Shown here piece by piece: positions 21,675-31,655 of a stretch of DNA of 64,000 bases. The notes below the pieces were generated by a model. It was not told where the DNA came from and ran no database searches. It saw nothing but the letters and a program-made list of their open reading frames with translations. The stretch lies in the NCBI GenBank assembly GCA_020744425.1, contig JAGMUV010000028.1, forward strand, positions 62,001 to 126,000. Direction: 5' to 3'. Within the stretch, counting starts at the first letter, position 1. Each line of letters begins with the position of its first letter. The DNA is from Dactylonectria macrodidyma (lineage: Eukaryota > Ascomycota > Sordariomycetes > Hypocreales > Nectriaceae). Both the position numbers and the translations under genes were made by a program.

Positions 21675-22499
21675 ATGGCTCCTAGCACTTTTATTCTCAC
21701 GAGCTCGCCTTTTGTTTTGAACCAGATTGCCTTGGCAAGCTTTGTTCCGAATATCCGTCAGCCACACCAGGACGGGAAGAGGCCCTACACCATCAAAGCC
21801 TCCGACTACTCTGTCCAGCCTGACGTCGCGTTCGATGGGCTTATCAACACCGGCTCAAGAAGCTTCCTCAACGTCTTTGCAACCAGATTTGCTTCCTTTT
21901 CTTTCCAACATGACAAGAGCAGCATGCTGCACGTCACTGCCCAGAAAGGCCGCATCTACTCGCTTAACAGCCCCAGCAGTCTGTTTGCGGAGATAGTGTT
22001 TGGACAAGAGACGGGCGGAGGCATGCAGGAGTGGTTCGAGCATTGCAAGCGGCTCAGAATCCAGCCCCGGTTTGTTACTGGATATCGCACCTTCATAGAC
22101 GCCGATGTCTCCCGTGGCCAACATCGCACGACCGACATTTCAGGGGAGACTACAGTCCCAATCAGCACTGCACAGGGAGACCCGTCTGGCACCGCAGACA
22201 TCGAAGTTCAGGCCGGTCGCCGAACGAACACTGATGTGAAGGGTGACATGAAGGCGCCAGGTGAACGGATCTACGCGATCTGCTACCGCAAGGTTAATAT
22301 CTCACGTCATGAAGGAAAAGTGACGCCTTCGCTCGAACAAACAAACAAATGGAAGCCTTTCGCGGCAACGCGTGGCGAGCCAGATGAAGAGTACTTCGAG
22401 GCCTACCTGTCAGATACGGAAGATACAGAGCGATGCGACACTTACGAGATTGAGAGCACCGGAGGAGAGAAAATACTCTTTGGCGTTCCGTCCGAATAA
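21675..22499 (+). CDS. Gasdermin-like candidate pore-forming protein (fungal RCD-1/HET-Q1 type)
   Basis: 274 residues from the ATG at 21675, which has a good context (CGCCATGG); an in-frame extension upstream is less likely. No signal peptide and no introns. The N-terminus has SPFVLNQIALASFVP followed by an HQD and a SVQPDVxFDGL pattern. Later come FVTGYRTFIDADV, a TTVPIST stretch and GERIYAICYRKV, then an acidic tail of about 45 residues. I recall these as features of fungal gasdermin-like proteins, which are about 240-280 residues, have a short inhibitory C-terminal tail, and insert into the plasma membrane after proteolytic cleavage. The next genes encode a CHAT and a caspase-type protease, and such pairing with proteases is known for fungal gasdermins. 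Assignment is from memory of the family and gene context; a profile search would decide. No lesion is visible. Confidence 0.55.
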   Translation: MAPSTFILTSSPFVLNQIALASFVPNIRQPHQDGKRPYTIKASDYSVQPDVAFDGLINTGSRSFLNVFATRFASFSFQHDKSSMLHVTAQKGRIYSLNSPSSLFAEIVFGQETGGGMQEWFEHCKRLRIQPRFVTGYRTFIDADVSRGQHRTTDISGETTVPISTAQGDPSGTADIEVQAGRRTNTDVKGDMKAPGERIYAICYRKVNISRHEGKVTPSLEQTNKWKPFAATRGEPDEEYFEAYLSDTEDTERCDTYEIESTGGEKILFGVPSE

Positions 22500-23272
22500 G
22501 GGTACTTGACGCGAAGCTTTAAAGTCAATATAATCGAAGAAAACGAACTCAGCCACGCAACATATCCTTTTCTGGGGCAATATTGCGTAATGCTGTGATC
22601 CTGGTACCTTGGTTGAGCTTGATGTGTGAGCTGTTGCAATGCTTCATGCCAAAGGCACGCCCGTGTTGACAATGCCATGTATCTCGCTGCCGCAAGGGCT
22701 CGCCCCGACTGTGACGCTGGCAGACCCCAAAGCGAGTGTATGGAACCGAAATAGCCTCCAGCTTAGTCCTCGAGTCATCAACTAGTCATCCTATACCTTC
22801 CGTTGCTCGTCCATCGGGCCGTCACACTGATTTGGCCGCCCGATGCAGTTCTTGGCAGACCGCCGCGCCCGACTTCGCCTTAACCCGCGGAGTCCTTATA
22901 TGCAACCCTCGCTGCATCGGGGTAGGGCCTGTTCAAGGCTTTCCAAGTTGGCAGGCGTTCAGAAGATGGCCTGGCGCGTCTGCGAGGTAATCCGCATCAC
23001 TAGTAACTGCGGGTTCTTTCGCTGTGACCACGGAGGGCCCTTACAGTGAAAGAGTTGATTACCAGTCCTAAAGGAGCAAACAGCTGTTGTGGATGCTCCG
23101 TCAAACATGAATGACCGTAACCTGCGAAATGGAATAGTCCTTGGGAACGCAGAGTCCGCGTAATCGTCTTCAGCTAGAACATCTTACCCCATCCGCAGCA
23201 TTTGGAAGGATGCGCGTGCAACCCTGGTTTCTTACGCATGGTGAAAGGTCAAATGTTGTATGACATTCAATA
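22500..23272. other. Intergenic between gasdermin-like and TPR-CHAT genes (convergent)
   Basis: About 770 bp between two convergent genes. Only short frames (for example 22736-22990) with no recognisable domain. Confidence 0.5.
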
Positions 23273-26200
23273 TCAAACGCCAAAGTGAACATAAGGAACC
23301 CAGAGCGGCCGCCTCGCCTCCGACCCGTGTCTCAATTCAGCGTCCCTGTTCGCTCCCGACGACCATGACTTTCCGCATCCGACAGCCTCGCCGGCCACCC
23401 ACAGGTCTCGGAGCGTCCTCATTGCCCGGTGAAGGCCCCGGCTCACGCAGTCATCCTCCATCCCCTCATCCCGCAGATACTCATACGTCATTCTCGCCAT
23501 GTCCACACATAACCCGTCATCGACGCTCCAAAGCGTGCCCAGCACGTGACGGAACCCCGCAAGCTGGCAAGCATTGGCCAGATGGATGCTCTCGTCAACA
23601 GACCTCTCATCCAGGATCTGACCAGTCCCGCATGCCGAGAGGTAAGCGAGGAATGGCGGCTTCGAGGTAAGGTTGGTCTCCAGGAGGCTCGCCACCGTGA
23701 ATGGCTCCCGATCCCAATCGTCGAGGAGCAGCTGGCTCTGCAGCGGTTCTGTGGGATGCGTGCTGCCGTGGCCGGCAAAGTGGAACATCCTGCAGGCCTC
23801 CAAGGCCGATGAGACGTCGGTCTTGTACGGTCGAGGCCGGTCGTGCGGCAGTCCCATCGACTCGCAAACAGCCACTACCGCATCAACCTCAGCCTTCGCG
23901 TGTTTGAGCGGTTCCTGCTTATGCGTGTTCTGCATGGCAACGACAACGGCATTTCGGGACTCTCCGGCTGCCGGCGCTTGCTGTGGCCGTCGCCGGCTAT
24001 GTATAATAGCCTTGACGGACGAGGCGTACGATGAGACAACCCTGTCGACCGCCGTCTCGCCGGTGCGCCTCAGATGGTGTCCTGCTGCATGGAGTGGAAA
24101 CCGGGTCGCTGGGCCTGTGGGGACCCACCACACGTGCGGCCACCGACTGTCCGATGGAGGCCCAGTAAAACCGAGAGCATCAAGAACGGGACGGACGATG
24201 GCATCCCAGAGCCATCCAAGCGTGTCCAGAGTTTTAAGCTCCCGGACGTGGTCGTTGAGGGCGCCCCGGGAGAGGTGTGGCAGCTCCAGCAATCGGATGC
24301 CGGACTCCTCAATGAGCAAGGCATCGCAGCGATACGAGCTCACATTCAGGACGACGATAGGGCCGTGCCGTGCAGCCTCTAGCATATCGGCTTCCGATGC
24401 GGAGAGGAGGAATCGCTCAAAACCGGACTTGGAACGGATTGTCTCGAGGAGACCGGCAAACTGGGGTCCAGCATCGCGGCGCCGGTCGCCTTCTGTCTCG
24501 GCGGCCGCAGTGGGGCGCTCGGTCGTATCGAGGGAGTCCGCCGGCGGCGGCGCGTCTAATTGATCTCGCAGGTCGATAAAGGAACGCGCCAGGTCGGGGT
24601 GCTCGCGTTCGAGAGCGGCAAGGTCGGATTGCTCGAAGAGGGCTCCCGCGATGACACCACGACCAGTCTCAAGCAGTTCGACAGCAGCAGCAGGGCCTTT
24701 GTTAGCATGAAGAGCAATGGCTGCCGCGTCTGACGACAGTCCGACAGCCGCGGAGAGGAGGTGCTGCTTGTCTGAGTTCTGCAGAGAACGGGGCGTCAAT
24801 AAGGGAATCAAGTCAATTATTGTTTTAGCAATGGCGTATGCTTGTCGATCTTCAAGGATGACTGGGATGGACAGAAGATGGCGGCCGGCAGTAACACGGT
24901 TACTCACAATGGAGGTAGAGTTACGCAAGGCAGCGACGAAGCATTCCTTAGCTTCCTCGAAGTCTGTCATCGCTCTAGTCCGTGAGTACTTGTTACTTAG
25001 ATGAGTTCCTAGGTTATTCAGTCGTATAGCCCGGCTTGGATGATTTGGGGGTGTGGCATCGACGGCTTCTTGTCCTACTCGTATGGCTTCCTCGATGTCT
25101 GCCATCGCTCCAATCCGTGAGCATCTGTCGCGTAGACGATTTCCGAGGTTGTTCAAGAACGTAGCCCGGTTCGGATGATCTAAAGCGGTGGCATCGATGG
25201 CTTCTCGTCCTATTCGGATGGCTTCTTCGAGGTCTGTGATCGCTCTAGTCCGTGAGTATCTGTCGTGCAGACGAATTCCGAGGCTGTTCAAGAACACAGC
25301 CCGGCTCGGATGATCTAGTGAGGTGGCATCGATGGCTCCTCGTCCTACTTGAATGGCTTCCTCCAGGTCTGCCATCTCTCTAGTCCGTGAGTATCTGTCG
25401 CCTAAATGAAGTCCTAGGCTGTTCAAGAACGTAGCCCGGTTCGGATGATCTAAAACGGTGGCATCGATAGCTTCTCGTCCTATTCGGATTGCTTCCTCCA
25501 GGTCTGCCATCGCTCCAGACCGTGAGTATCTATAGCTTAGATGAACTCCGAGGTCGCTCAGCCATCCAGCCCGGTTCGGATGATCTAGCGGTGTGATATC
25601 GACGGCTTGTCGTCCTACTTCGATCGCTTCTTCGAGGTCGGCCATCGTTCCAGTCCGTAAGTATCTATCGCCTAGACGATGTCCAAGATTTTTCAAGAAT
25701 ATAGCCTGGTTCCGATGATCTAATGGGGTGGCATCGATGGCTTTCCGTATCACGCGGATGGCTTCCTGGAGGTCTGCCATCTCTCCAGTCCGGGAGTATC
25801 TGTCGCCTAGACGATCTCCGAGACTGTTCAGCCGCCCAGCTCGGTCCGGATGATCTGGGGGTGTGGCATCAATGGCTTCTCGTCCTACTCGGATCGCCTC
25901 CCCAAGGTCTGTTATCTCTCCAGTCCGGGAGTATCTGTCGCCTAGTCGATTTCCGAGGCTGTTCAAGAACGTGGCCAAGTTCGGATGATCGGAGGAGGTC
26001 GCGTCGACGGCTTCTCGTCCTACTTGGATCGCTTCCTCGAGATCTGCCATCGCTCCAGTCTGGGAGTATCTGTCGCTTAGACGATTTCCATGATTGTTCA
26101 ACCGTCCAGCTCGGTTCGGATGATCCAGCGGGGTAGCATCGACGGCTTGTCGTCCTACTTGGATCGCTTCCTCGAGATCTGCCATCGCTCCAGTCAGTGA

Positions 26201-26725
26201 GTATCTGTCGCCTAGACGGTTTCCAAGATTGTTCAAGAATATAGCCTGGTTCGGATGATCCGGGGGGGTGGCATTGATGGCTTCTCGTCCTATGCGAATA
26301 GCTTCCTCGAGGTCTGTTATCGCTCCAGTTCGTGAGTACCTGTCGTGCAGACGAATTCCTAGGTTGTTCAGCCGTCCTGCTCGGTCAGGATGATCTGGGG
26401 GTGTGGCATTAGTGGCTTCTCGTCCTACTTGGATGGCTTCTTCGAGGTCTGTCATCGATTCAGTCCGTGAGTATCTATCACCTAGACGATTTCCAAGGTT
26501 GTTCAAGAACATGGCCCGGTTCGGATTATCCGGGGGGGTGGCATCGACGGCTTCTCGACCTACTTGGATCGCTTCCTCGAGATCTGCCATCGCTGCAGTT
26601 CGCGAGTATCTGTCGCCTAGACGAAGTCCAAGGTCATTCAGCAATCCAGCCCGGTTCGGATGACCTAGCGGGGTAGCATCGACGGCTTCTCGTCCTACTC
26701 GGATGGCTTCCTCGAGGTCTGCCAT
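23273..26725 (-). CDS. TPR-CHAT protease (caspase-like domain with tetratricopeptide repeats)
   Basis: 1150 residues in one frame. Residues 1-585 are 13 tandem units of 45 residues each (core MADLEEAIQVGREAxDAT, then LNNLGNRLGDRYSRT). A 14th degenerate unit and an alpha-helical linker follow. The C-terminal CHAT domain (about 790-1110) has the catalytic pair: His in FHFAGHG (about 986) and Cys in YLSACGTG (about 1032), followed by the usual ANACQLAGFRHVLGTLWSVDD. It is therefore probably an active cysteine protease gated by a repeat sensor. The ATG lies within a repeat, and an in-frame TGA replaces a serine codon of LGDRYSRT just upstream (26737-26739). The N-terminus may thus be shortened or joined by an intron to an upstream exon. 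It neighbours a gasdermin-like gene and a caspase gene, suggesting a cell-death role. Confidence 0.88.
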   Translation of the reverse strand: MADLEEAIRVGREAVDATPLGHPNRAGLLNDLGLRLGDRYSRTAAMADLEEAIQVGREAVDATPPDNPNRAMFLNNLGNRLGDRYSRTESMTDLEEAIQVGREATNATPPDHPDRAGRLNNLGIRLHDRYSRTGAITDLEEAIRIGREAINATPPDHPNQAIFLNNLGNRLGDRYSLTGAMADLEEAIQVGRQAVDATPLDHPNRAGRLNNHGNRLSDRYSQTGAMADLEEAIQVGREAVDATSSDHPNLATFLNSLGNRLGDRYSRTGEITDLGEAIRVGREAIDATPPDHPDRAGRLNSLGDRLGDRYSRTGEMADLQEAIRVIRKAIDATPLDHRNQAIFLKNLGHRLGDRYLRTGTMADLEEAIEVGRQAVDITPLDHPNRAGWLSDLGVHLSYRYSRSGAMADLEEAIRIGREAIDATVLDHPNRATFLNSLGLHLGDRYSRTREMADLEEAIQVGRGAIDATSLDHPSRAVFLNSLGIRLHDRYSRTRAITDLEEAIRIGREAIDATALDHPNRATFLNNLGNRLRDRCSRIGAMADIEEAIRVGQEAVDATPPNHPSRAIRLNNLGTHLSNKYSRTRAMTDFEEAKECFVAALRNSTSIVSNRVTAGRHLLSIPVILEDRQAYAIAKTIIDLIPLLTPRSLQNSDKQHLLSAAVGLSSDAAAIALHANKGPAAAVELLETGRGVIAGALFEQSDLAALEREHPDLARSFIDLRDQLDAPPPADSLDTTERPTAAAETEGDRRRDAGPQFAGLLETIRSKSGFERFLLSASEADMLEAARHGPIVVLNVSSYRCDALLIEESGIRLLELPHLSRGALNDHVRELKTLDTLGWLWDAIVRPVLDALGFTGPPSDSRWPHVWWVPTGPATRFPLHAAGHHLRRTGETAVDRVVSSYASSVKAIIHSRRRPQQAPAAGESRNAVVVAMQNTHKQEPLKHAKAEVDAVVAVCESMGLPHDRPRPYKTDVSSALEACRMFHFAGHGSTHPTEPLQSQLLLDDWDREPFTVASLLETNLTSKPPFLAYLSACGTGQILDERSVDESIHLANACQLAGFRHVLGTLWSVDDGLCVDMARMTYEYLRDEGMEDDCVSRGLHRAMRTLRDLWVAGEAVGCGKSWSSGANRDAELRHGSEARRPLWVPYVHFGV
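24971..26725 (-). repeat. Tandem array of 13 x 135-bp units (TPR-coding)
   Basis: Each 135-bp unit encodes one 45-residue repeat. Units are highly alike at the DNA level, with the reverse complement of CCTAGACGA, GATCGCTTCCTCGAGATCTG-type blocks recurring. High internal conservation means recent unit gain or gene conversion, as reported for repeat domains of fungal NLR and allorecognition proteins. Confidence 0.9.
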
Positions 26726-27708
26726 CTCTGTAGTCCGTCAGTACCTGTCACCTAGAGAACTGGTTGTTTTAGTAATTCGAGTCCGAAGTCTTTGCTAGGG
26801 TGGAAACTTATCCACCTGTCTTCGGAGCTTTAAAACCCAGAACAGAATCGGTCGTGATGAAGAATGAGCGTGGAAGATGCCTCATTCGTTTCGACTTCAG
26901 CCCTGCTTAGAATCACGACCGAGCCACGCGTCACTTGCGGCGAGATATCACATGCTGAATGGCCATTCGTAACTGCCATGACTCGACGCTGTCTGGGGAT
27001 CTCCGTGACTTGGCGCTGCATTGCGCTATGCGACAGCTTTCAGCTGGCAAAACCTGCGTCGTGGCTTGTCTCAAGATTTTTAGTTGATAGGTTAGCGCGT
27101 GCTATGTCGTCAGGTGCCCGCGAGGTTGCGCAGTGAAGATTTCCGACAGCTCGCAAATCCACCAGTGCTCTAACCAGGTGCAATTGTCATCAATTCCTGC
27201 GAGCGCACTCGGGCGGGCCGAAGGCATGCGGGCGGCTCCATGAAATATGTCTTTCGGAATGGTGTTTGTGGAAGGTGACCTCGCGAGACCTGGCGAGTTC
27301 ACCGGTACAGGTCCGATTGAATGGGCGAGGACTACAGACGACGGCACGGTGATCAGACATGCTCCACAAAGTTTATGTGCTTTCTCGTACACGGCAAACT
27401 CCGCATGCCACCGAAGGACAGGCTCCCCCAGTGATCTCCCAGAAATGGGCGGCGCGATGATCGTACGCTACTTCCCAGCCTAGTGCGACAGGGTTTAGGT
27501 ACCTGCTTGCCTAGGGCTCCACCGGCTCCTCCGCAGTAAACTTCCCTGTTGCCCTGGGCTTTAACGCCAAGCGCAGCGGTACTTTGGACTCTATGCATAT
27601 TGGCATGGGTGTGCACCTTGCAACCCCACTCCTTAGACCTGCAGGGCCACATGTATTCTGGCACTGGGCGTGGACGATTGCTCGAAAAGTAATCTACGAT
27701 GTGCAGGT
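26726..27708 (-). other. 5' flank of TPR-CHAT gene, homologous to 30200-30740
   Basis: Minus-strand sequence here matches plus-strand sequence upstream of the second TPR-CHAT copy. Shared blocks are GAAGACAGGTGGATAAGTTT close to the repeats and CACTGGTGGATTTGCGAG further out (about 27140-27160). The latter falls in a 97-codon minus-strand frame (27102-27392) that may be an old 5' exon. So both copies descend from one ancestral gene with its promoter. No start site can be fixed. Confidence 0.55.
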
Positions 27709-27881
27709 GTCACGATGTGTATTTTGGGTAGCTGGGCGTGTATATGGCGTGTGACGGCTATAGCTATATCCTTCCAGCTGGTTTCAGTATAAGGATGTAG
27801 AGGGACTAAGAGCGGGGATCATATGCAACTCAGGATATACACACCCCCAATCAGACGCTTCACGAAATCAGAGCTCGTGAC
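27709..27881 (-). mobile_element. 173-bp MITE with GTCACGA ends
   Basis: Ends are GTCACGATGTGTATTTTGGG and, inverted, the reverse complement of GAGCTCGTGAC. It aligns end to end, in reverse, with 36656-36827. A left part of the same unit starts at 31634. No coding capacity, and no clear target duplication. It lies downstream of the caspase gene. Confidence 0.7.
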
Positions 27882-28019
27882 AGCAGGACCGTCTTGCTTC
27901 ACAAGGAGAACCGGCCGGTCGCGCCCGAATGATGAGACGCGACTCGCGCCTCTGAACGGTGTACGAGGCTGAAGATTCCGTCGGCGAATGCAAGGAAAGA
28001 GAAGGGAAACATTGTCCGA

Positions 28020-30002
28020 TTAGCCAACTAAGTGTGACATCCAGTTGACCTTATCTCCTCCACTTTGTTTTGTTGTCAATATTACGTTGTCCTTGGCCCA
28101 CCAGCTGCACTCGGACAGCAAATTCACGTCCCTCCCTGCGCCACTGCGCTTATTGGCCAGCTGATCAGCATTCCAGATGTCAGGCAGTTCCAGGCTCTTC
28201 CAGGAAAGCCGCCTGCCTCTCGTGACAAATGTACGGATTATGTCTCGCTGCTCTCCATAACCGTTGAGCGGGTCAGGTATCGTCACATTAAAGGTGAACG
28301 AAACCTCGTGGCCCGGATCCACCGATTCTGGAAAATCCTGCGAAGGGTAAAGCTGCTTCACGTGAAATCCAGAACTGAGCACCAAGACCGTGAAGTGGAG
28401 CTGAGATTTGGTTGTGTTCCTGAACACGAAGTCTATTTCCTGGCCACCCGAGAGGTTGCCCCCGAAAATCTTCGGTTTCACAGTCAGCTCGAACGGTGCA
28501 AGCTTTTGAGACGCTTCGTCACTGAGGCTGAGGATTTGTCTGAACCGGGTCAAGTGCGCTAGGGCAACGGCAGATTTTATGGCCAGCTGAACGATGTTGA
28601 CGCCTGTGAGGTCCAACCCGCGCACCGGACCTTCGTACCCGGTCAAAGACGGAGATCCGGCGAGGTCGATGCCGCCATTGCCACACGTTGTCACTCTGAA
28701 CACGGCGGAGACAGGTCCGTAGCTGTCGTTGGATTCGGTGATCTCGATATCTCCAACGATTCTATCCTGAAGAGCGGCATGAAGCGCCTGCTGGAATTCG
28801 CTCCCCAGACTGGGATGGGCAAGCACTTGGAGAATGTCATCTCCCAAACTCCACCGGCACGGAACGATCTGATAGTGGTGCTGTTGCAAAGCTTGCGCGT
28901 GGTAGGCCGATGGCACCGGAGCGCTGCATTCGAAGTCGTCGACCCGATCCACCGAAAACGTTGCGTGCGATGTAGGCGGATAAATTGTGAACTCGGACCT
29001 CTCCCGAACACCGTGAACTTTTCCGATGGGAAGATGAATCTTCCCTCCTTCAAGTCGCACGACGAGGGGTGTTGCCGAGAATGGTTCCTCGTCTCCGAAG
29101 AATTGCAGCCTGTCTCGACCATACACCCGAGGAGTCTGTCCGTTGACCCGCTTGACTACCTGATCGCGCAGATTCCGATAAGTCACAATTGACTTGCTTG
29201 GTCGGTTCTGCTCGAGGCATGCCAAGAGTCCATGGGTGAAAGCGCCGTAAGATGTGCCATTGACAGTCTTCTCTGCGGCCTTCTCATGACTTTCGCAGGC
29301 TGCTATCAGTGTGAATCCGTCCGGGTTGATGGACCAGGACATTTCTAACTCCCCATCGCGGCTGTCCGATTCGACAGCGGTCTCTGTGATTGCCTCTTCG
29401 TCGGCGGGAAGGTTGGGGATGTTCGCCCAGCCTTCTAGAGTTCGAAAGCTTTCACCAGTCCTCCAGGCGCCACCAGAGTGGCAGCTGTCGAGGATGACAA
29501 CGGTCCGAATCTTCTTCTCGTTGAGGCTTTTCAGCCACTCGTTCAGCTGCCATCCTCTCACTGCAGGCTTTCCGCAGCAAAAGTCCATCGTCATCAGGGA
29601 CGGGTCTGTCGGCCTCCCAGGGGGGGATTTGCTTGTCGGCTGTAGCCGCGCCCCATGCCCAGAGAAGTGAAAAAAGAAGAGGTCACCAGCACCAGCCTGC
29701 TCGGCCACGGCATCGAATTCCCTCTTGATGTTATCAAACGTTGGCCGACGATCTGAGGGCTCTGTCGGCTCGGTGGGATATGCGAAGCTTGACGGGGTCA
29801 GGGAAGAAGTGAGCATGCGAGGCTCCTCCAATTGGAATTCATTTCGAAGGAACTCTGCGACCGCCCAGACATCGTTGACACAGCCTTGAAGCTTTCCGAG
29901 AGAGACTGGTTCTCCATTTTCACTCCTTCTTGAGCCGTCGTTCAAGTACAGGTCGATGCCGACGAGCAAGGCAAATCGCTTGGGGGAGGTTTGTGAAGTC
30001 AT
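28020..30002 (-). CDS. Caspase-domain (peptidase C14, metacaspase-like) protein
   Basis: 660 residues from the ATG at 30002, which precedes the conserved KRFALLVGID strand; an upstream ATG at 30059 is possible. The N-terminal p20-like domain has the catalytic His in FHFSGHG (about His116) and the catalytic Cys in VVILDSCHSGG (about Cys174). It continues to a p10-like segment with AACESHEKAAE and YGAFTHGLL (about 255-280). Residues 330-660 form a long C-terminal region found with some fungal C14 proteins, function unknown. No N-terminal proline-rich pro-domain. It is a cytosolic cysteine protease by prediction and intact. It sits between the intact TPR-CHAT gene and its truncated inverted copy, within reach of the gasdermin-like gene. 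Role in cell death is inferred from family and neighbours. Confidence 0.88.
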   Translation of the reverse strand: MTSQTSPKRFALLVGIDLYLNDGSRRSENGEPVSLGKLQGCVNDVWAVAEFLRNEFQLEEPRMLTSSLTPSSFAYPTEPTEPSDRRPTFDNIKREFDAVAEQAGAGDLFFFHFSGHGARLQPTSKSPPGRPTDPSLMTMDFCCGKPAVRGWQLNEWLKSLNEKKIRTVVILDSCHSGGAWRTGESFRTLEGWANIPNLPADEEAITETAVESDSRDGELEMSWSINPDGFTLIAACESHEKAAEKTVNGTSYGAFTHGLLACLEQNRPSKSIVTYRNLRDQVVKRVNGQTPRVYGRDRLQFFGDEEPFSATPLVVRLEGGKIHLPIGKVHGVRERSEFTIYPPTSHATFSVDRVDDFECSAPVPSAYHAQALQQHHYQIVPCRWSLGDDILQVLAHPSLGSEFQQALHAALQDRIVGDIEITESNDSYGPVSAVFRVTTCGNGGIDLAGSPSLTGYEGPVRGLDLTGVNIVQLAIKSAVALAHLTRFRQILSLSDEASQKLAPFELTVKPKIFGGNLSGGQEIDFVFRNTTKSQLHFTVLVLSSGFHVKQLYPSQDFPESVDPGHEVSFTFNVTIPDPLNGYGEQRDIIRTFVTRGRRLSWKSLELPDIWNADQLANKRSGAGRDVNLLSECSWWAKDNVILTTKQSGGDKVNWMSHLVG

Positions 30003-30674
30003 TATGCACTGCTGGTGGTCTCTGTCTCCTACTATTAAGATAGCAGTGGGCGTGCCCATTTATATGCATGTTCTTAGCCGCTGCGGAGTCTTACTCCATG
30101 GCTTGAAGGTGTTCCTGTCTTCTGGGGTAGTCAGCAATTCCCAGCATCTAGCCAGGGGGGCCTTAAGGATAGCTTGCTTCCACAAAACAGGACTTTAACG
30201 GACATATTCCACAGTGGCACCCGCATGCATGTCAGTCAGTCCGACTGATCCTACAGAAATTAATGACGATTGTACCGGGCTAGAGCATGTGGCCACCCTG
30301 CACTGGTGGATTTGCGAGGAGTCACAACCTGACTTCGGTGCCTTGCGGACGCCTACCGACACAGCACGTGCTGACTGGCTCAAGACGAGCCATGACGCCG
30401 CTATGACGAGAGGGCCTCGATCCAAAAACTCCGGGTTTTCCGAAGGGTGGCTACAGCGAATGCAGATTCTGCACGCTAAGTGCGCCAAGCCACCAGGATG
30501 CCTAGTCAGCCTTGGGTGCCAGTAGTTGCCGATGGCAATGAAGCATGTGACATGTCGCTGCAGTGGTGAGAGGATTCTAGGCAGGGACTTGAGGTCGAAG
30601 TGAATGTGATACATCTTCAAATTTTATTCGACACTGGGACCGACTCTATCCTGGCATCCAAGCTGTGAAGACAG
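30003..30674. other. Promoter region of the caspase gene and 5' flank of the second TPR-CHAT copy
   Basis: Includes a 103-codon plus-strand frame (30214-30525) whose start, with LHWWICE, is homologous to the minus-strand stretch at 27140-27180. This frame could be a relic 5' exon of the TPR-CHAT copy. Otherwise nothing recognised. Confidence 0.5.
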
Positions 30675-31655
30675 GTGGATAAGTTTCCTCTTTGGCAAAG
30701 ACTTCGGGCCCGAATTACCTCAACGGCCAGTTCTCTAGGTGACAGGTACTCTCGAACCGTGGCGATGGCAGACCTCGAGGAGGCAATCCGCGTGACAAGG
30801 GAAGGCATCGATGCCACCTCTCTACATAATCCGGACCGGGCTATGTTCTTAAATAACCTCGGAGGCTATCTAGGCAATAGATACTCACGCACTAGAGCTA
30901 TGGCAGACCTTGAGGAAGCCATTCGCCTGACATAGGAAGCCATTGATACTACACATCCTCATCACCTACAACGGGCTATGCTCTTAAATAACCTTGGACT
31001 TCGTCTAGGCGACCGATATTCACGCACTGGAGCGACGGCAGACCTGGAGGAAGCTATCCGAGTAGGATGAGAAGCCATCGATGCTCCCCCCTTAGATCAC
31101 CCGAACAGGGCTATGATCTTAAACAACCTCAGAAGTCGTCTCAGCGATAGATACTCACGGACTGGAGCAATAGCAGACCTCGAGGAAGCTAAGGAATGCT
31201 TCGATACTGCCTTGCGTCACTCTGCCTCCCCTGTGAGCATGCGTATCACAGCCGGCCGTGGTTTTCTATCATCTCCAGCCATACTTCAAGATCAAGAAGC
31301 ATACGCCATTACCAAAACAACAATCGACTTAATTCCCTTGTTAATGCCTCGCTCTCTGCAGAATTCAGATAAGCGGCACCTCCTTTCCGTTGCTGTCAGA
31401 CTGTCGTCAGACGCGGCAGCCATTGCTCTTTATAACACCAGAGGCCCTGCTGCCACTATTGAACTGCTCGAGACTGGTCGTGGTATCATCGCGGGAGCTC
31501 TTTTCGAGCAATCCGACCTTGCTGCTCTCGAACGCAAGCATCCCGACCTGGTGCATTCCTTTGTCGACCTGCGAGATCAACTCGACGCGCCGCCGCCGGA
31601 GGACTTGCCCGTACGGTTGACTGTAACGCAAATGTCACGAGCTCTGATTCTGTGA
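30675..31655 (+). pseudogene. Truncated TPR-CHAT paralogue lacking the protease domain
   Basis: Starts like the intact gene (LGDRYSRTVAMADLEEAI at 30735-30790) and has about four 45-residue TPR units. In-frame stops fall at about 30933 and 31066. The linker (LPLLMPRSLQNSDKRHLLS and so on) follows up to LDAPPPED, where the intact gene continues to CHAT. Here homology stops near 31600, and GTCACGA-type MITE sequence begins at 31634. The His/Cys domain is absent. Orientation is opposite to the intact gene, with the caspase gene between them. It would not make a functional protease. Confidence 0.85.

Noticed and set aside
25723..26676. Long plus-strand frames across the TPR array
   Set aside because: They recur with the 135-bp unit and are the reverse-strand reading of the repeat; no domain of their own.
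24971..26725. Regular repeats that could be read as a CRISPR-like array
   Set aside because: Units are 135 bp, contiguous, in frame and encode TPRs; there are no spacers and the genome is fungal.
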